Assembly: GCA_045604285.1 (NCBI GenBank)
Contig: JAZUNS010000014.1
Location: forward strand, 1-9,982
Origin: SIG636 sp045604285
Lineage (GTDB): Bacteria > Bacillota > Clostridia > Oscillospirales > CAG-382
Direction: 5' to 3'
DNA: 9,982 bases
In this document: one piece after another, positions 1 to 7,585 of the stretch
Numbering within the stretch: position 1 is the first letter of the stretch
Layout: each line of letters starts with the position of its first letter
Position numbers and translations under genes: made by a program
Notes under the pieces: model-generated
What the model was told of the DNA's origin: nothing
The model's input: the letters and a program-made list of their open reading frames with translations, nothing else
The model's database searches: none

Positions 1-30
1 ATCTTCGTTTGATTTTATGTAGTTATACAT
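1..30 (-). CDS. 5' end of an unidentified gene, cut by the window edge
   Basis: A minus-strand ATG at 28-30 opens a frame reading MYNYIKSNED before the window ends. It is preceded by a full AAGGAGG Shine-Dalgarno (38-44) with 7 bases of spacing. The start lies 35 bases after the rlmD stop with no terminator between them, so this is probably the next gene of the same transcript. Ten residues are too few to name a family. I loosely recall a similar beginning in clostridial HD-domain hydrolases, but that is only a memory-based guess and not a call. Confidence 0.6.
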   Translation of the reverse strand, partial: MYNYIKSNED

Positions 31-37
31 CGTTTGT

Positions 38-44
38 CCTCCTT
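38..44 (-). promoter_or_regulatory. Ribosome binding site of the edge-truncated gene
   Basis: AAGGAGG on the minus strand is an unbroken match to the anti-Shine-Dalgarno core, 7 bases before the ATG at 30. It is the main reason for believing that a gene starts at the left edge. Confidence 0.65.
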
Positions 45-65
45 CGTCAAATTCAACTTTGCCGG

Positions 66-1478
66 TTAGTTCGCCTTTGTTTGCAAATCCTTTGTATGAA
101 CGGATATGCGGATATAATCGTCGGCCTTTTCCCTACTCAAACAAACGACACTTTCCACGTGCCCCGTTCTTGGGAACATATCCACCGTGGCGATTTTTTT
201 CACGCTGTAGCCGCCTTCTGTAAGCAGGGCAAGGTCACGGGCAAGGGTGGAGGGGTTGCAGGATATATAAACTATCCGCTCCGGCGCTTCTTCTATCAGG
301 GTTGCTGCCAGCTCGGGCGCTATGCCTGCCCTGGGCGGGTCAAGCAGAACCACCCTTGGCTGTTTGCCAAAGGCGTTGCGGCAACGCTCAAAGCCCTCGG
401 CGGCGTCGCAGGCAAAAAAGCGGGTGTCCTCCTCGCTTCTGCCGTTAAGCAGTGCGTTTTGACGGGCGTTATCTATGGCGGCGGGCACTATCTCCACCCC
501 GCAAAGATAAGCGTCCTTAGGGCAAACGCAAAGCCCCACGGTACCTATGCCGCAGTACATATCAAATACCGTGTCGCCTGCCTTTATCTCGGCAAACTCG
601 GCGGCGGTGGCGTACAGCTTTTCCGTCATTGCCGTATTAACCTGGAAAAATGCAGCAGGGGACATGGTAAACTTTTTGCCGCAAAGCTCCTCCGTAAGCA
701 GCTTTTTACCTTTTATATGTATCCAATCCGGCCCCGTAACCACGTTGGTGCGGGCGGTGTTAAGGTTTACGTAAAAGCTTATTACCTGCGGGTGCGCCTC
801 CATAAGCAGCTCTGCCGTTTCTTCGGCACTAGGCAGGCGTTTGCCGTTAACTATTACGGTAACGCAAAATTCCCCGTTTTTGTTCTTGCGCAGGTACAAA
901 TGGCGCAAAAGCCCCTTGCCCGTTGCCTCGTCATAGGGGTTTTTGCCCTTAAGCAGGCGAAGCAAAGTCTTTGTTATTTCGGCAAAGTCGGGGGTGTGCA
1001 GGCGGCAGGCATCGCAGGGGATAATGCTGTGGCTGTGGGGTGCGTAAAAGCCGCAGATAAGCTCTCCGTCCCGCTTTCCCACGGGCAAAAGCAGCTTGTT
1101 GCGGTATTCATCCGCCTCGCCGCAGAGGGGCGAGGGTACCTCAAGGGTTACCTTGGCGGTGCGCTTTAACTGCTCCTCCACGTGGCGGCGCTTGTATTCC
1201 AGCTCTGTGGGATAGTCCACGTGGCGGTAGATGCACCCGCCGCAACGGCGGTATACGGTGCAATCGGGGGCGGTGCGGCTTCCGGAGCTTACCTTTAGCT
1301 CCTCTACCTTGCCTATAACGTAGCTTTTGTATTCTTTAATTACCTTTACCGTGCCTACCTCGTCGGGCAGCGCATCGGCAACAAATGCGGTGCGCCCGTC
1401 GGGACACTTGCACACGCCGTAGCCCTTGTCGGTTATATCTGTAAAAACGCCCTCAAAGCGTATATCCTTCTTACTCAT
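66..1478 (-). CDS. rlmD: 23S rRNA (uracil-C5)-methyltransferase, RlmD/RlmCD family
   Basis: SAM-dependent enzyme expected to make 5-methyluridine in 23S rRNA. In Firmicutes one RlmCD enzyme often modifies both U747 and U1939, so the exact site is not decided here. Residues 1-60 form a TRAM-like RNA-binding domain. Cys73, Cys79, Cys82 and probably Cys158 are the [4Fe-4S] ligands (C-x5-C-GG-C pattern). The SAM-binding motif FDMYCGIGT is at 305-313, followed by LLDPPRAG at 378-385. The catalytic SCNPSTLARD motif has its nucleophile at Cys407, and the FPRTGHVES tail carries the catalytic Glu442. Length 470 aa is normal. I chose the ATG at 1478 (MSKKDIRF): the only in-frame start further upstream is a TTG at 1499 that lies over the GAGGAG ribosome site. 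The gene overlaps the end of the ASKHA gene by 8 bases, so it is probably coupled to it and to the rnf transcript. Confidence 0.93.
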   Translation of the reverse strand: MSKKDIRFEGVFTDITDKGYGVCKCPDGRTAFVADALPDEVGTVKVIKEYKSYVIGKVEELKVSSGSRTAPDCTVYRRCGGCIYRHVDYPTELEYKRRHVEEQLKRTAKVTLEVPSPLCGEADEYRNKLLLPVGKRDGELICGFYAPHSHSIIPCDACRLHTPDFAEITKTLLRLLKGKNPYDEATGKGLLRHLYLRKNKNGEFCVTVIVNGKRLPSAEETAELLMEAHPQVISFYVNLNTARTNVVTGPDWIHIKGKKLLTEELCGKKFTMSPAAFFQVNTAMTEKLYATAAEFAEIKAGDTVFDMYCGIGTVGLCVCPKDAYLCGVEIVPAAIDNARQNALLNGRSEEDTRFFACDAAEGFERCRNAFGKQPRVVLLDPPRAGIAPELAATLIEEAPERIVYISCNPSTLARDLALLTEGGYSVKKIATVDMFPRTGHVESVVCLSREKADDYIRISVHTKDLQTKAN

Positions 1479-2607
1479 AAAAAAACAACTCCTCGGCAAA
1501 CCGTTCTTTAAAATACTCGCTTTTTTCCAAGGGCAGCACCGCCGTGTCCTTGCAAAACGCCTTTATTTTAGCCTTGGCGTCCTCTTCAAACAGCATATAA
1601 CTGCCCTTAAGGGCGCTGTTGCCCAAAAACTGCAGCTTTCCTGCGGCATAGGAAGGCACAAGCCCCGTTTTGATAAGCGCCTGCGGGTCGGTGCCGCTGC
1701 CCATGGCGCCTGCAATATATAGCTTTTTGATGGCGGCGGGGGGCATCCTAAGCCCACGCATTACACACAGCGTTGCGGCGGCAATTGCCGCCTTGGCAAG
1801 CTGAAACTCTGTCATGTCCTTGTCGGTAAAGGTAATTCCGCCCTCCAAATTGACGGCGCCGCCTGTGATTTTTCCCATCTCGTCACACTCGTTGCCTATC
1901 ATAAGTGCCACTAACTCTGCCACGGCGCTGCCTGCAAGCCCTGCGGGTGTGCTTCCGTCGGCGGTGGCAACCGAAAGCCTGCCTCCGCTGCGGCGGGCAG
2001 ACACGGCAAGATGAGAGGTGCCGGCACCACGGGCTTTTTCCAGGGCGGGCCCTGCGGCGGCAGAGCAAACTAAGCGCTTGCCCTTGTAGCAGCCGTAAAC
2101 CTCGCCGTTGGTACCTACGTCAATAAACAGCACGCCATCCTCGTTGGCGGCGTGGGCAAAGACCCCTGCGGCAACGTCGCCCCCCACAAAGCCCCCAAAG
2201 GCGGGGGCAATATAGGCGCTGCCGCCTACGTAGCCTTCCACAGCCTGCTCCTCACCGAAAAGGGAGGGGGGCGTAAACGGGCTTCTGCCAAGGCTTGCCA
2301 CGGGCAGACCTGCAAAAAAGGCAGACATAACAGTATTGCCTACGGCAACCGTAGGCATACTTGTGGGTGATATGTTTGCGACGTCGCAAATAGCGCTTAC
2401 CGCATTGTTTACAGAAAACAAAAGGGCTTCTCTAAGCCTGCCGTAGTCGCCGTCGGCGGCGTTGATGCGTCCGATAAGCTCGGGGCTGATTGCCGCCTGG
2501 GCATTGACGTGGGTTGCGGTAATATCCGCACAGTTGCCGCCCGTTATAAGGGCGGCAACTATATTCGTACTGCCTATATCAAGGGCAATACCCTTGTAAT
2601 TGCACAT
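1471..2607 (-). CDS. RACo-like ASKHA-domain protein (DUF4445 type) without the ferredoxin domain
   Basis: The 378-aa protein matches the middle and C-terminal ASKHA region of RACo, the ATP-dependent reductive activator of corrinoid proteins. Visible signatures are the phosphate-1 motif ALDIGSTN (8-15), VGNTVMSAFFAGLP (89-102), FVGGDVAAGVF (140-150), DVGTNGEVYG (163-172), CSAAAGPALE (181-190) and the adenosine-loop-like LYIAGAMGSGTDP (296-308). The N-terminal [2Fe-2S] ferredoxin domain of full-length RACo (about 600 residues or more) is absent, and the protein begins directly at the ATPase core. The scattered Cys residues form no cluster motif. Its ATG overlaps the rnfB stop (TAATG), with AAAGGATG upstream as ribosome site. 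Known family members use ATP to push electrons to very low potential. A role alongside Rnf or ferredoxin is inferred from position only, and the real partner is unknown. Confidence 0.85.
   Translation of the reverse strand: MCNYKGIALDIGSTNIVAALITGGNCADITATHVNAQAAISPELIGRINAADGDYGRLREALLFSVNNAVSAICDVANISPTSMPTVAVGNTVMSAFFAGLPVASLGRSPFTPPSLFGEEQAVEGYVGGSAYIAPAFGGFVGGDVAAGVFAHAANEDGVLFIDVGTNGEVYGCYKGKRLVCSAAAGPALEKARGAGTSHLAVSARRSGGRLSVATADGSTPAGLAGSAVAELVALMIGNECDEMGKITGGAVNLEGGITFTDKDMTEFQLAKAAIAAATLCVMRGLRMPPAAIKKLYIAGAMGSGTDPQALIKTGLVPSYAAGKLQFLGNSALKGSYMLFEEDAKAKIKAFCKDTAVLPLEKSEYFKERFAEELFFYE
1489..1494 (-). promoter_or_regulatory. rlmD ribosome binding site
   Basis: GAGGAG, coding for the last Glu-Glu pair of the ASKHA protein, stands 10 bases before the ATG at 1478. 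It supports that start over the TTG at 1499. Confidence 0.7.
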
Positions 2608-3434
2608 TATTCTTCATCCTTTTGGGCGGCAAGCTTAACCTTGCCGTCGATGGTTCTTATAATACCCCTGGGACATTTTTCGGCGCAGATGCCGCAGCCA
2701 ATGCATTTGGCGTAGTCGATGGCTTCTAAAAATCCGTTTTTAATAATAGCCTCGTTGGGGCAGTTTTTAAGGCACAGACCGCAGGCAATACAGCCCGCCT
2801 CGCAATATTGACGCACAACTGCGCCCTTATCGGGAGAGTTGCAGGCAACCCAGTATTTTGCCGATGCGGGTATAAGCTTTATAAGGTTTTTGGGGCAGCT
2901 TACAACGCAGGCGCCGCAGCCCGTGCATTTGGCGGGGTCAACCACGGCAACGCCGTCAACCACGCTGATGGCGTTAAACTTACAGCCTCTTACGCAGGTG
3001 CCAAGGCCGATACAGCCGTTGGGACACAGGCGTGACCCGCCGTGTAGCTTTGCCGCCGCTACGCAGTCGTCAATACCTACGTAGTCGTATTTTTGAGAAG
3101 AGCAGCTTTTAGCGCCGGAGCAAAGGACAAGGGCACGCAGCTTTTCGGCGCTGCCTGCGTCCACACCCATTATCTCGGCAATTTTTTGGCGGTTTTCGTC
3201 GGAAACAGCGGCGCATTTGCCAACCGGTGCGCTGCCTTCAACTATTGACGCCGCAAGTCCGCTGCAGCCTGCGTAGCCGCAGCCGCCGCAGTTTGCGCCG
3301 GGCAGCAGCTCGGCTATTTGGGCAATGCGGGGATCCTCCTGCACCTTCATCTTTTTATCAAAAAGTGCCAGCAAAAAGCCTAAAACGCCGCCTAACACGG
3401 CAAAAAACAGTAAAGCAAGAAGTATTGTATCCAT
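2607..3434 (-). CDS. rnfB: Rnf complex iron-sulfur subunit RnfB
   Basis: RnfB is the ferredoxin-facing entry point of the Rnf complex and carries electrons through a chain of Fe-S clusters. The 275-aa protein has one N-terminal membrane helix (about 4-25), then the Fe-S domain with Cys49, 52, 57 and 74 (NCGGCGYAGC). A cysteine-rich segment follows (Cys105, 111, 124, 137, 141, 147, 151). Three clear ferredoxin-type CxxCxxCxxxC motifs lie at 170-180, 215-225 and 244-254, with extra Cys at 198 and 211. This multi-cluster layout is that of clostridial RnfB and is richer than the shorter proteobacterial form. The ATG at 3434 has AAGGAGG upstream and sits 12 bases after the rnfA stop. The stop overlaps the next gene's ATG by one base. 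Confidence 0.96.
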   Translation of the reverse strand: MDTILLALLFFAVLGGVLGFLLALFDKKMKVQEDPRIAQIAELLPGANCGGCGYAGCSGLAASIVEGSAPVGKCAAVSDENRQKIAEIMGVDAGSAEKLRALVLCSGAKSCSSQKYDYVGIDDCVAAAKLHGGSRLCPNGCIGLGTCVRGCKFNAISVVDGVAVVDPAKCTGCGACVVSCPKNLIKLIPASAKYWVACNSPDKGAVVRQYCEAGCIACGLCLKNCPNEAIIKNGFLEAIDYAKCIGCGICAEKCPRGIIRTIDGKVKLAAQKDEE

Positions 3435-3446
3435 TACGCTGCCTCC

Positions 3447-4064
3447 TTAACCCAGATTAAAGGGGAAGAAGCTTGACCCACCCAGGTTGATGCCCTGAAA
3501 GCCCGAAAACGCCATGGCAATAAGCCCTGCCGCTACCAGGGACAGAGGCACGCCCTCAAAGGCTTTGGGGGGCGACGCCAGCTCCAGCCTTTGTCTTACC
3601 CCTGCAAACACAAACAGCGCAAAGGTAAAGCCAAGTGCCGCAAAAAAGCCGTAAAGCACGCTTTGAAGCAGGTTATAGCCGTTTTGTACGTTAAGCAGCG
3701 CCACGCCCAGCACCGCACAGTTGGTGGTTATAAGGGGCAGGTAGATGCCCAGCGCCTTATAAAGGGGCGGAAACGCTTTTTTCATAAACATCTCTATAAG
3801 CTGTACCAAGGATGCGATTATTATTATAAAGGCTATGGTTTCAAGATACTCCAGCTCGAAGGGGATAAGCACAAAGTTATACACCGCCCAGGATGCGGCA
3901 GAGGCAACCGTCATAACAAAGGTTACCGCCATGCCCATGGAAAGCGCCGTATCTATCTTGCCGGAAACCCCAAGGAAGGGGCAAACGCCCATGAACTTAA
4001 CAAATATAAAGTTTTCTGCAAGTATTGCGGAAAAGCACAGCAAAAGGATATCGGTAATTGACAT
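3447..4064 (-). CDS. rnfA: Rnf complex membrane subunit RnfA
   Basis: Integral membrane subunit with about six helices that pairs with RnfE in the membrane core. Conserved Cys28 (GVCPFLGVS) and Cys116 (TTNCAVLG) correspond to the two Cys that, with two from RnfE, hold the intramembrane [2Fe-2S] cluster known from Rnf and Nqr structures. The other family hallmarks, including ALGIYLPLITTNC and LFAGVR-like FVFAGVRQRLE, are present. At 205 aa it is about a dozen residues longer than the usual 190-195, because of a tail after SGFQG (residues 187-191) rich in Gly, Ser and Phe. The start shares one base with the rnfE stop (TAATG) and has AAAGGAGG as ribosome site. Confidence 0.96.
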   Translation of the reverse strand: MSITDILLLCFSAILAENFIFVKFMGVCPFLGVSGKIDTALSMGMAVTFVMTVASAASWAVYNFVLIPFELEYLETIAFIIIIASLVQLIEMFMKKAFPPLYKALGIYLPLITTNCAVLGVALLNVQNGYNLLQSVLYGFFAALGFTFALFVFAGVRQRLELASPPKAFEGVPLSLVAAGLIAMAFSGFQGINLGGSSFFPFNLG

Positions 4065-4675
4065 TATTTATTCCTCCTTTTTGCGGTGAAATGGCGTATG
4101 GTAGCGATTACGCAGGCAAGGCATATAAACGCACCTGCGGGCATGGTAAGCATAAGCACGCCGGGGTACTTGTTGCCAAATACGCTTATGCCAAACAAGC
4201 TGCCGCTGCCCAACAGCTCACGGATTGCAGAAACCGCAAGCAATGCCGCAGTATAGCCAAGGCCCATAAACAAGCCGTCCAGTATAGAGGAGAGGGGGCC
4301 GTTTTTGGAGGCATACGCCTCTGCCCTGGCAAGCACTATACAGTTAACTACTATCAAGGGGATAAATATACCCAAGGATTTGTCAATGGCGGGGAAATAC
4401 GCCTTTATAAGAAGCTGTACCGCCGTTACAAAGCCCGATATTACCACGATGTATGCGGCTATACGGACCTGCTCCGGTATAAGCTTACGCAAAAGCGATA
4501 TAAGCAGGTTAGAGCAGATAAGCACCAGCGTTGCCGCAACGCCCATGCCTATGGCGTTGGTCATGGTGGTGGATACAGCCAAAACAGAGCAAAGCCCCAA
4601 AAGCTGTACCAAAACGGGGTTGTTGGTTAAAAGCCCTTCACGGACGTACCAGGTAAAGCCACGTTTGTTTTTCAT
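4064..4675 (-). CDS. rnfE: Rnf complex membrane subunit RnfE
   Basis: Paralogue of RnfA with about six membrane helices, inserted in inverted orientation relative to RnfA. Cys29 (LLGLCS) and Cys112 (VVNCIVLARAEAYAS) are the expected ligands of the RnfA/RnfE [2Fe-2S] cluster. The NCIVLARAEA stretch and DGLFMGLGYT (133-142) are typical of RnfE/NqrD. Length 203 aa is normal. The ATG at 4675 overlaps the rnfG stop as ATGA, and the GAGGAGGTGG ribosome site lies in the last rnfG codons, so translation is probably coupled. Confidence 0.96.
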   Translation of the reverse strand: MKNKRGFTWYVREGLLTNNPVLVQLLGLCSVLAVSTTMTNAIGMGVAATLVLICSNLLISLLRKLIPEQVRIAAYIVVISGFVTAVQLLIKAYFPAIDKSLGIFIPLIVVNCIVLARAEAYASKNGPLSSILDGLFMGLGYTAALLAVSAIRELLGSGSLFGISVFGNKYPGVLMLTMPAGAFICLACVIATIRHFTAKRRNK

Positions 4676-5253
4676 CCTGCCACCTCCTCGCTTGCTTCGT
4701 CGGGGGTAAGTATTTCGCTCATAACCGTGCAGGCGCTGTTAACAGCCTTAAGCGCCGCGCCCGAGCTTACCGTGGCGCCGCTTAGCCCGTCAACGGTGGT
4801 GCCTTCGGCGTTATAGCTAAGGCCCGTAAATCTGTCAGTAAAAGATTTTTCGGTTATGCGTTGACCAACGCCGGGGGTTTCGCCCTCGGCAGAAAGTACG
4901 GCAACGCCCATTATCTGGCCGTCACAGTTAAAGCCAACCAAAAGCTCTACCTCGCCGCCGTAGCCGGGGGCAGAGGAGTGTACGCAATAGTTATCCTTAC
5001 CGCCGGTTGCGCTTTTTACCTTGTAAACTGCGCTTACGCCGTCCTTGGCGGCAATTTCGGCGGTGATATCCTCATACTCGGTGCTGCCTGCAAAGATCTT
5101 GGCAATGTTTTGCTTAAGGCTTTCCTCGCCGTGCTCTGCAATAACCGGGGCGGTAAAGCTGTTTACCAGCGCCACAAGGCAGGCTATTATGCCCGACACA
5201 AACAGCAACGATAGGGTGGAAAACAGCAAGCTGCTTTTTTTATTTTCCTGCAT
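4672..5253 (-). CDS. rnfG: Rnf complex FMN-binding subunit RnfG
   Basis: Extracytoplasmic flavoprotein subunit that carries covalently bound FMN. There is one N-terminal membrane helix (about residues 8-31) followed by an FMN-binding domain. The flavinylation motif SGATVSS has Thr161 as the expected FMN attachment site, and the ETPGVGQRI segment (residues 125-133) upstream is conserved in RnfG/NqrC. The ATG at 5253 gives 193 aa (MQENKKSS). A longer reading from TTG at 5268 is unlikely, because that TTG is part of the TTGGAGGTGG ribosome site. The first 14 bases overlap the end of rnfD. An ApbE-type flavin transferase is needed for maturation and is not in this window. Confidence 0.95.
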   Translation of the reverse strand: MQENKKSSLLFSTLSLLFVSGIIACLVALVNSFTAPVIAEHGEESLKQNIAKIFAGSTEYEDITAEIAAKDGVSAVYKVKSATGGKDNYCVHSSAPGYGGEVELLVGFNCDGQIMGVAVLSAEGETPGVGQRITEKSFTDRFTGLSYNAEGTTVDGLSGATVSSGAALKAVNSACTVMSEILTPDEASEEVAG

Positions 5254-6226
5254 TCTTGCCACCTCCAAACTTTACGGGCTGTGTCAAACGGTCAATGTAA
5301 TAAACAAAAGTGTTCATTATAAGTATGGCAAAGCTTGCGCCTTCGGGATAGCTGCTGAAATAGCGGAAGAATACCGTAAGTGCGCCGCACAGTGCGCCGA
5401 ATATAAGCTTACCCGTGGAGGTAATGGGGCTTGTGGCATAGTCAGTTGCCATAAACACTGCACCCAGCACCACGCCGCCGGAAAGCAAAGAGGACAAAGC
5501 AAAGCTTATTGCCTCATCTTCGCCCATGGGGAAGGCAAAGGTCAGCAGGAAGAAGGTTACAAGATAAGTTGCGGGTATGTGCCAGGTTATAACCTTGCGG
5601 CAAAGCAGGTATATAAGCCCGATAAGCAGGCAAAGCTTTGAAACCTCGCCAATACAGCCGCCGATGTTGCCGTAAAACATATCCACAAACACGCTTTTGT
5701 CAACGCCCTCTTCAATAAGCACAAGGGGTGTTGCCGAGCTTATACCGTCAACGCTTGGGCTTATGGCAAAGGGCGAAAGCTTAGGTGCGTTGGGGCTTAC
5801 AAAGGCGCCCGCCATATAAGAGGGGAAGGATAAAAACAAAAATACTCTTGCCGCCAGGGCGGGGTTAAGAAAATTCTTACCTATGCCGCCAAACAGCATT
5901 TTTACTATAACTATGGCAAAAACAGCGCCTACCACCGGCAACCAAAGCGGTGCGGAAACGGGCAGGTTAAAGGCAAGTATTATGCCCGTAACTACTGCAG
6001 ACAGGTCTTTTATGCTGTTTTTGCGCTTGGTTGCAAGGCAAAACAAAAACTCTGCCCCCACGCAGGCACCCACCGAAATAAGGGTAAGCACCAGCGCCCT
6101 AAAACCAAAGGCGTACACGCCCCATATAAGGGCGGGTGTAAGGGCAATTATAACGTCCCGCATTACCGATGCGGTGGTAACCGCACTGCGCACGTGGGGA
6201 GAAGGACTAACCTTAAGCAGCTTCAT
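5240..6226 (-). CDS. rnfD: Rnf complex membrane flavoprotein subunit RnfD
   Basis: Polytopic subunit (328 aa, roughly ten helices) related to NqrB, which carries covalent FMN and takes part in ion translocation. Family signatures include an N-terminal SPSPHVRS, GGIGKNFLNPALAARVFL (113-130) and FMATDYATSP (258-267). The flavinylation segment reads DGISSATPL with Thr166 as the expected attachment site. Its second position is Ser rather than the Gly of the SGAT consensus, which may be ordinary in clostridial RnfD. The ATG lies 3 bases after the rnfC stop, with AAAGGTGG inside the last rnfC codons. Its own final codons contain the GGAGGTGG ribosome site of rnfG. Confidence 0.96.
   Translation of the reverse strand: MKLLKVSPSPHVRSAVTTASVMRDVIIALTPALIWGVYAFGFRALVLTLISVGACVGAEFLFCLATKRKNSIKDLSAVVTGIILAFNLPVSAPLWLPVVGAVFAIVIVKMLFGGIGKNFLNPALAARVFLFLSFPSYMAGAFVSPNAPKLSPFAISPSVDGISSATPLVLIEEGVDKSVFVDMFYGNIGGCIGEVSKLCLLIGLIYLLCRKVITWHIPATYLVTFFLLTFAFPMGEDEAISFALSSLLSGGVVLGAVFMATDYATSPITSTGKLIFGALCGALTVFFRYFSSYPEGASFAILIMNTFVYYIDRLTQPVKFGGGKNAGK
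5259..5266 (-). promoter_or_regulatory. rnfG ribosome binding site that fixes its start
   Basis: GGAGGTGG lies 5 bases (8 from the GGAGG core) before the ATG at 5253. It lies inside the coding end of rnfD and over the upstream TTG that would otherwise give a five-residue longer RnfG. Confidence 0.85.
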
Positions 6227-6229
6227 ACC

Positions 6230-7555
6230 TTACTTACCACCTTTCTCTTTAATACGGCGCTTGTGTTCGTTTATTGCGCCCTTGGCGTTGCGTATATACT
6301 GCACTATCGGCACCTTGCCGGGGCAAACGTAGGTGCAACAGCCGCATTCCACACAGCTAAGTGCGCCAAGCTTATCGCATTCCTCGTAGTTTTTCTTTTC
6401 CGAATACGCCGCAAGCAGGGCGGGCATAAGGTGCATCTGGCAGGCACGCACGCACTTGCCGCAGCGTATGCACTGGCCTATCTCCTGCTTTTCGTCTGCC
6501 ATAAACAGCAAAGCACCCGTGCCCTTGGTTACGCAGGCGTCAAGGCTCCACTGGGCGTGACCCATCATGGGGCCGCCGCTTATAAGGCGGGCAAACTTCT
6601 TTTTGGTGCCGCCGCAATGCTCGGCAATATCCTTAAAGGATGTGCCTATAGGCACTATCAGATTGCAGGGCTTCTTTATGGCGTCACCGTCTATGGTAAC
6701 ACGCTTTTGCACAACGGGCATACCCTTGCTTAAAGCGTAGTATATAGACACCACCGTCTCAGGGTTAAACAGCACGCAGCCCACGTCTGCGGGCAGCTTG
6801 CCTGCGGGTATCTCTTTACCGTAAAGGGCGTATATTATCTGCCTTTCGTCACCCTGGGGGTACTTTGTTTTAAGTACCTTTATATCTATAAGGGCTTTAT
6901 CCGTTATTTCTTTTTCAAAAAGCTCTATAACGTTTTCCTTATTATCCTCAATGGCAATGGTGGCTTTGCGCACGCCTAAGGCGTGTATAAGTATCTTTAT
7001 ACCCTTTATTACGTCTGCGGGTGCCTCCAGCATAAGCCTGTGGTTTGCGGTTATATAGGGTTCACACTCCGCACAGTTGATTATAAGGTTTTTAACCTTG
7101 CCCCGTGCCGATTGCAGCTTTGCATAGGCGGGGAAGGTAGCGCCGCCCATGCCCACAACGCCTGCGGCACGGATGCGCTCTATTATCTCGTCGGGACTAA
7201 GCTGATCCAAGGGGACGCTTACCGGTGCAAGATCGGGGCAAAGGGTGTATTCAAAATCGTTTTCGATTACTGCGTGTATAACTTCAGCGCCGGACATAAC
7301 ACGGCGGGGCTCCAGCGCCACTACCGTGCCGGAAACGCTGGCGTGGACAGAGCAGCACAGCGCACCTAAGTTTTCGCCAATACATTGACCAACCGTAACC
7401 TTATCTCCTACCGAAACCGTGGGATTACAAGGGGCGCCTATATGCTGAAGCATGGGGATAGCTACCCGATTTGGACGGTTATAAAGCTCTGCTGCCATGT
7501 CGGCAGTATTCTTTTTTTCGTCAAGATGTATACCGCCGAGAAAAGTATATGCCAC
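6230..7555 (-). CDS. rnfC: Rnf complex NADH-interacting subunit RnfC
   Basis: Peripheral cytoplasmic subunit that binds FMN and exchanges electrons with NAD+/NADH. The 441-aa protein has an N-terminal barrel-sandwich region, then the nucleotide/FMN motif GMGGATFPAYAKL (135-147) and NCAECEPYI (160-168). A SLBB-like region follows, and two ferredoxin motifs lie at Cys362, 365, 368, 372 and Cys401, 404, 407, 411. Length and layout match clostridial RnfC. The start is a GTG at 7555, supported by the ribosome site AGGAAGGTGAT just upstream. It is the first gene of the operon, with a strong promoter giving an untranslated leader of only about two dozen bases. Confidence 0.96.
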   Translation of the reverse strand: MAYTFLGGIHLDEKKNTADMAAELYNRPNRVAIPMLQHIGAPCNPTVSVGDKVTVGQCIGENLGALCCSVHASVSGTVVALEPRRVMSGAEVIHAVIENDFEYTLCPDLAPVSVPLDQLSPDEIIERIRAAGVVGMGGATFPAYAKLQSARGKVKNLIINCAECEPYITANHRLMLEAPADVIKGIKILIHALGVRKATIAIEDNKENVIELFEKEITDKALIDIKVLKTKYPQGDERQIIYALYGKEIPAGKLPADVGCVLFNPETVVSIYYALSKGMPVVQKRVTIDGDAIKKPCNLIVPIGTSFKDIAEHCGGTKKKFARLISGGPMMGHAQWSLDACVTKGTGALLFMADEKQEIGQCIRCGKCVRACQMHLMPALLAAYSEKKNYEECDKLGALSCVECGCCTYVCPGKVPIVQYIRNAKGAINEHKRRIKEKGGK

Positions 7556-7585
7556 TATATCACCTTCCTACATAAATTACACTAC

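Noticed and set aside
9..1169. A 386-codon open frame on the plus strand opposite rlmD
   Set aside because: It is antisense to a gene with full catalytic motifs, has no recognisable domain or ribosome site, and is explained by the rarity of TTA, CTA and TCA codons in the real gene.
3591..4630. Plus-strand open frames of about 150-190 codons opposite rnfA and rnfE
   Set aside because: Their translations are Lys/Tyr/Gly-rich with no family resemblance, and they mirror the membrane-protein genes on the other strand.
6194..6733. Plus-strand open frame of 179 codons opposite the end of rnfC
   Set aside because: It is a shadow of rnfC and the rnfC-rnfD junction, without a promoter or ribosome site.
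7556..7585. A riboswitch or attenuator in the rnf leader
   Set aside because: The predicted leader is about 24 bases and contains little beyond the rnfC ribosome site.
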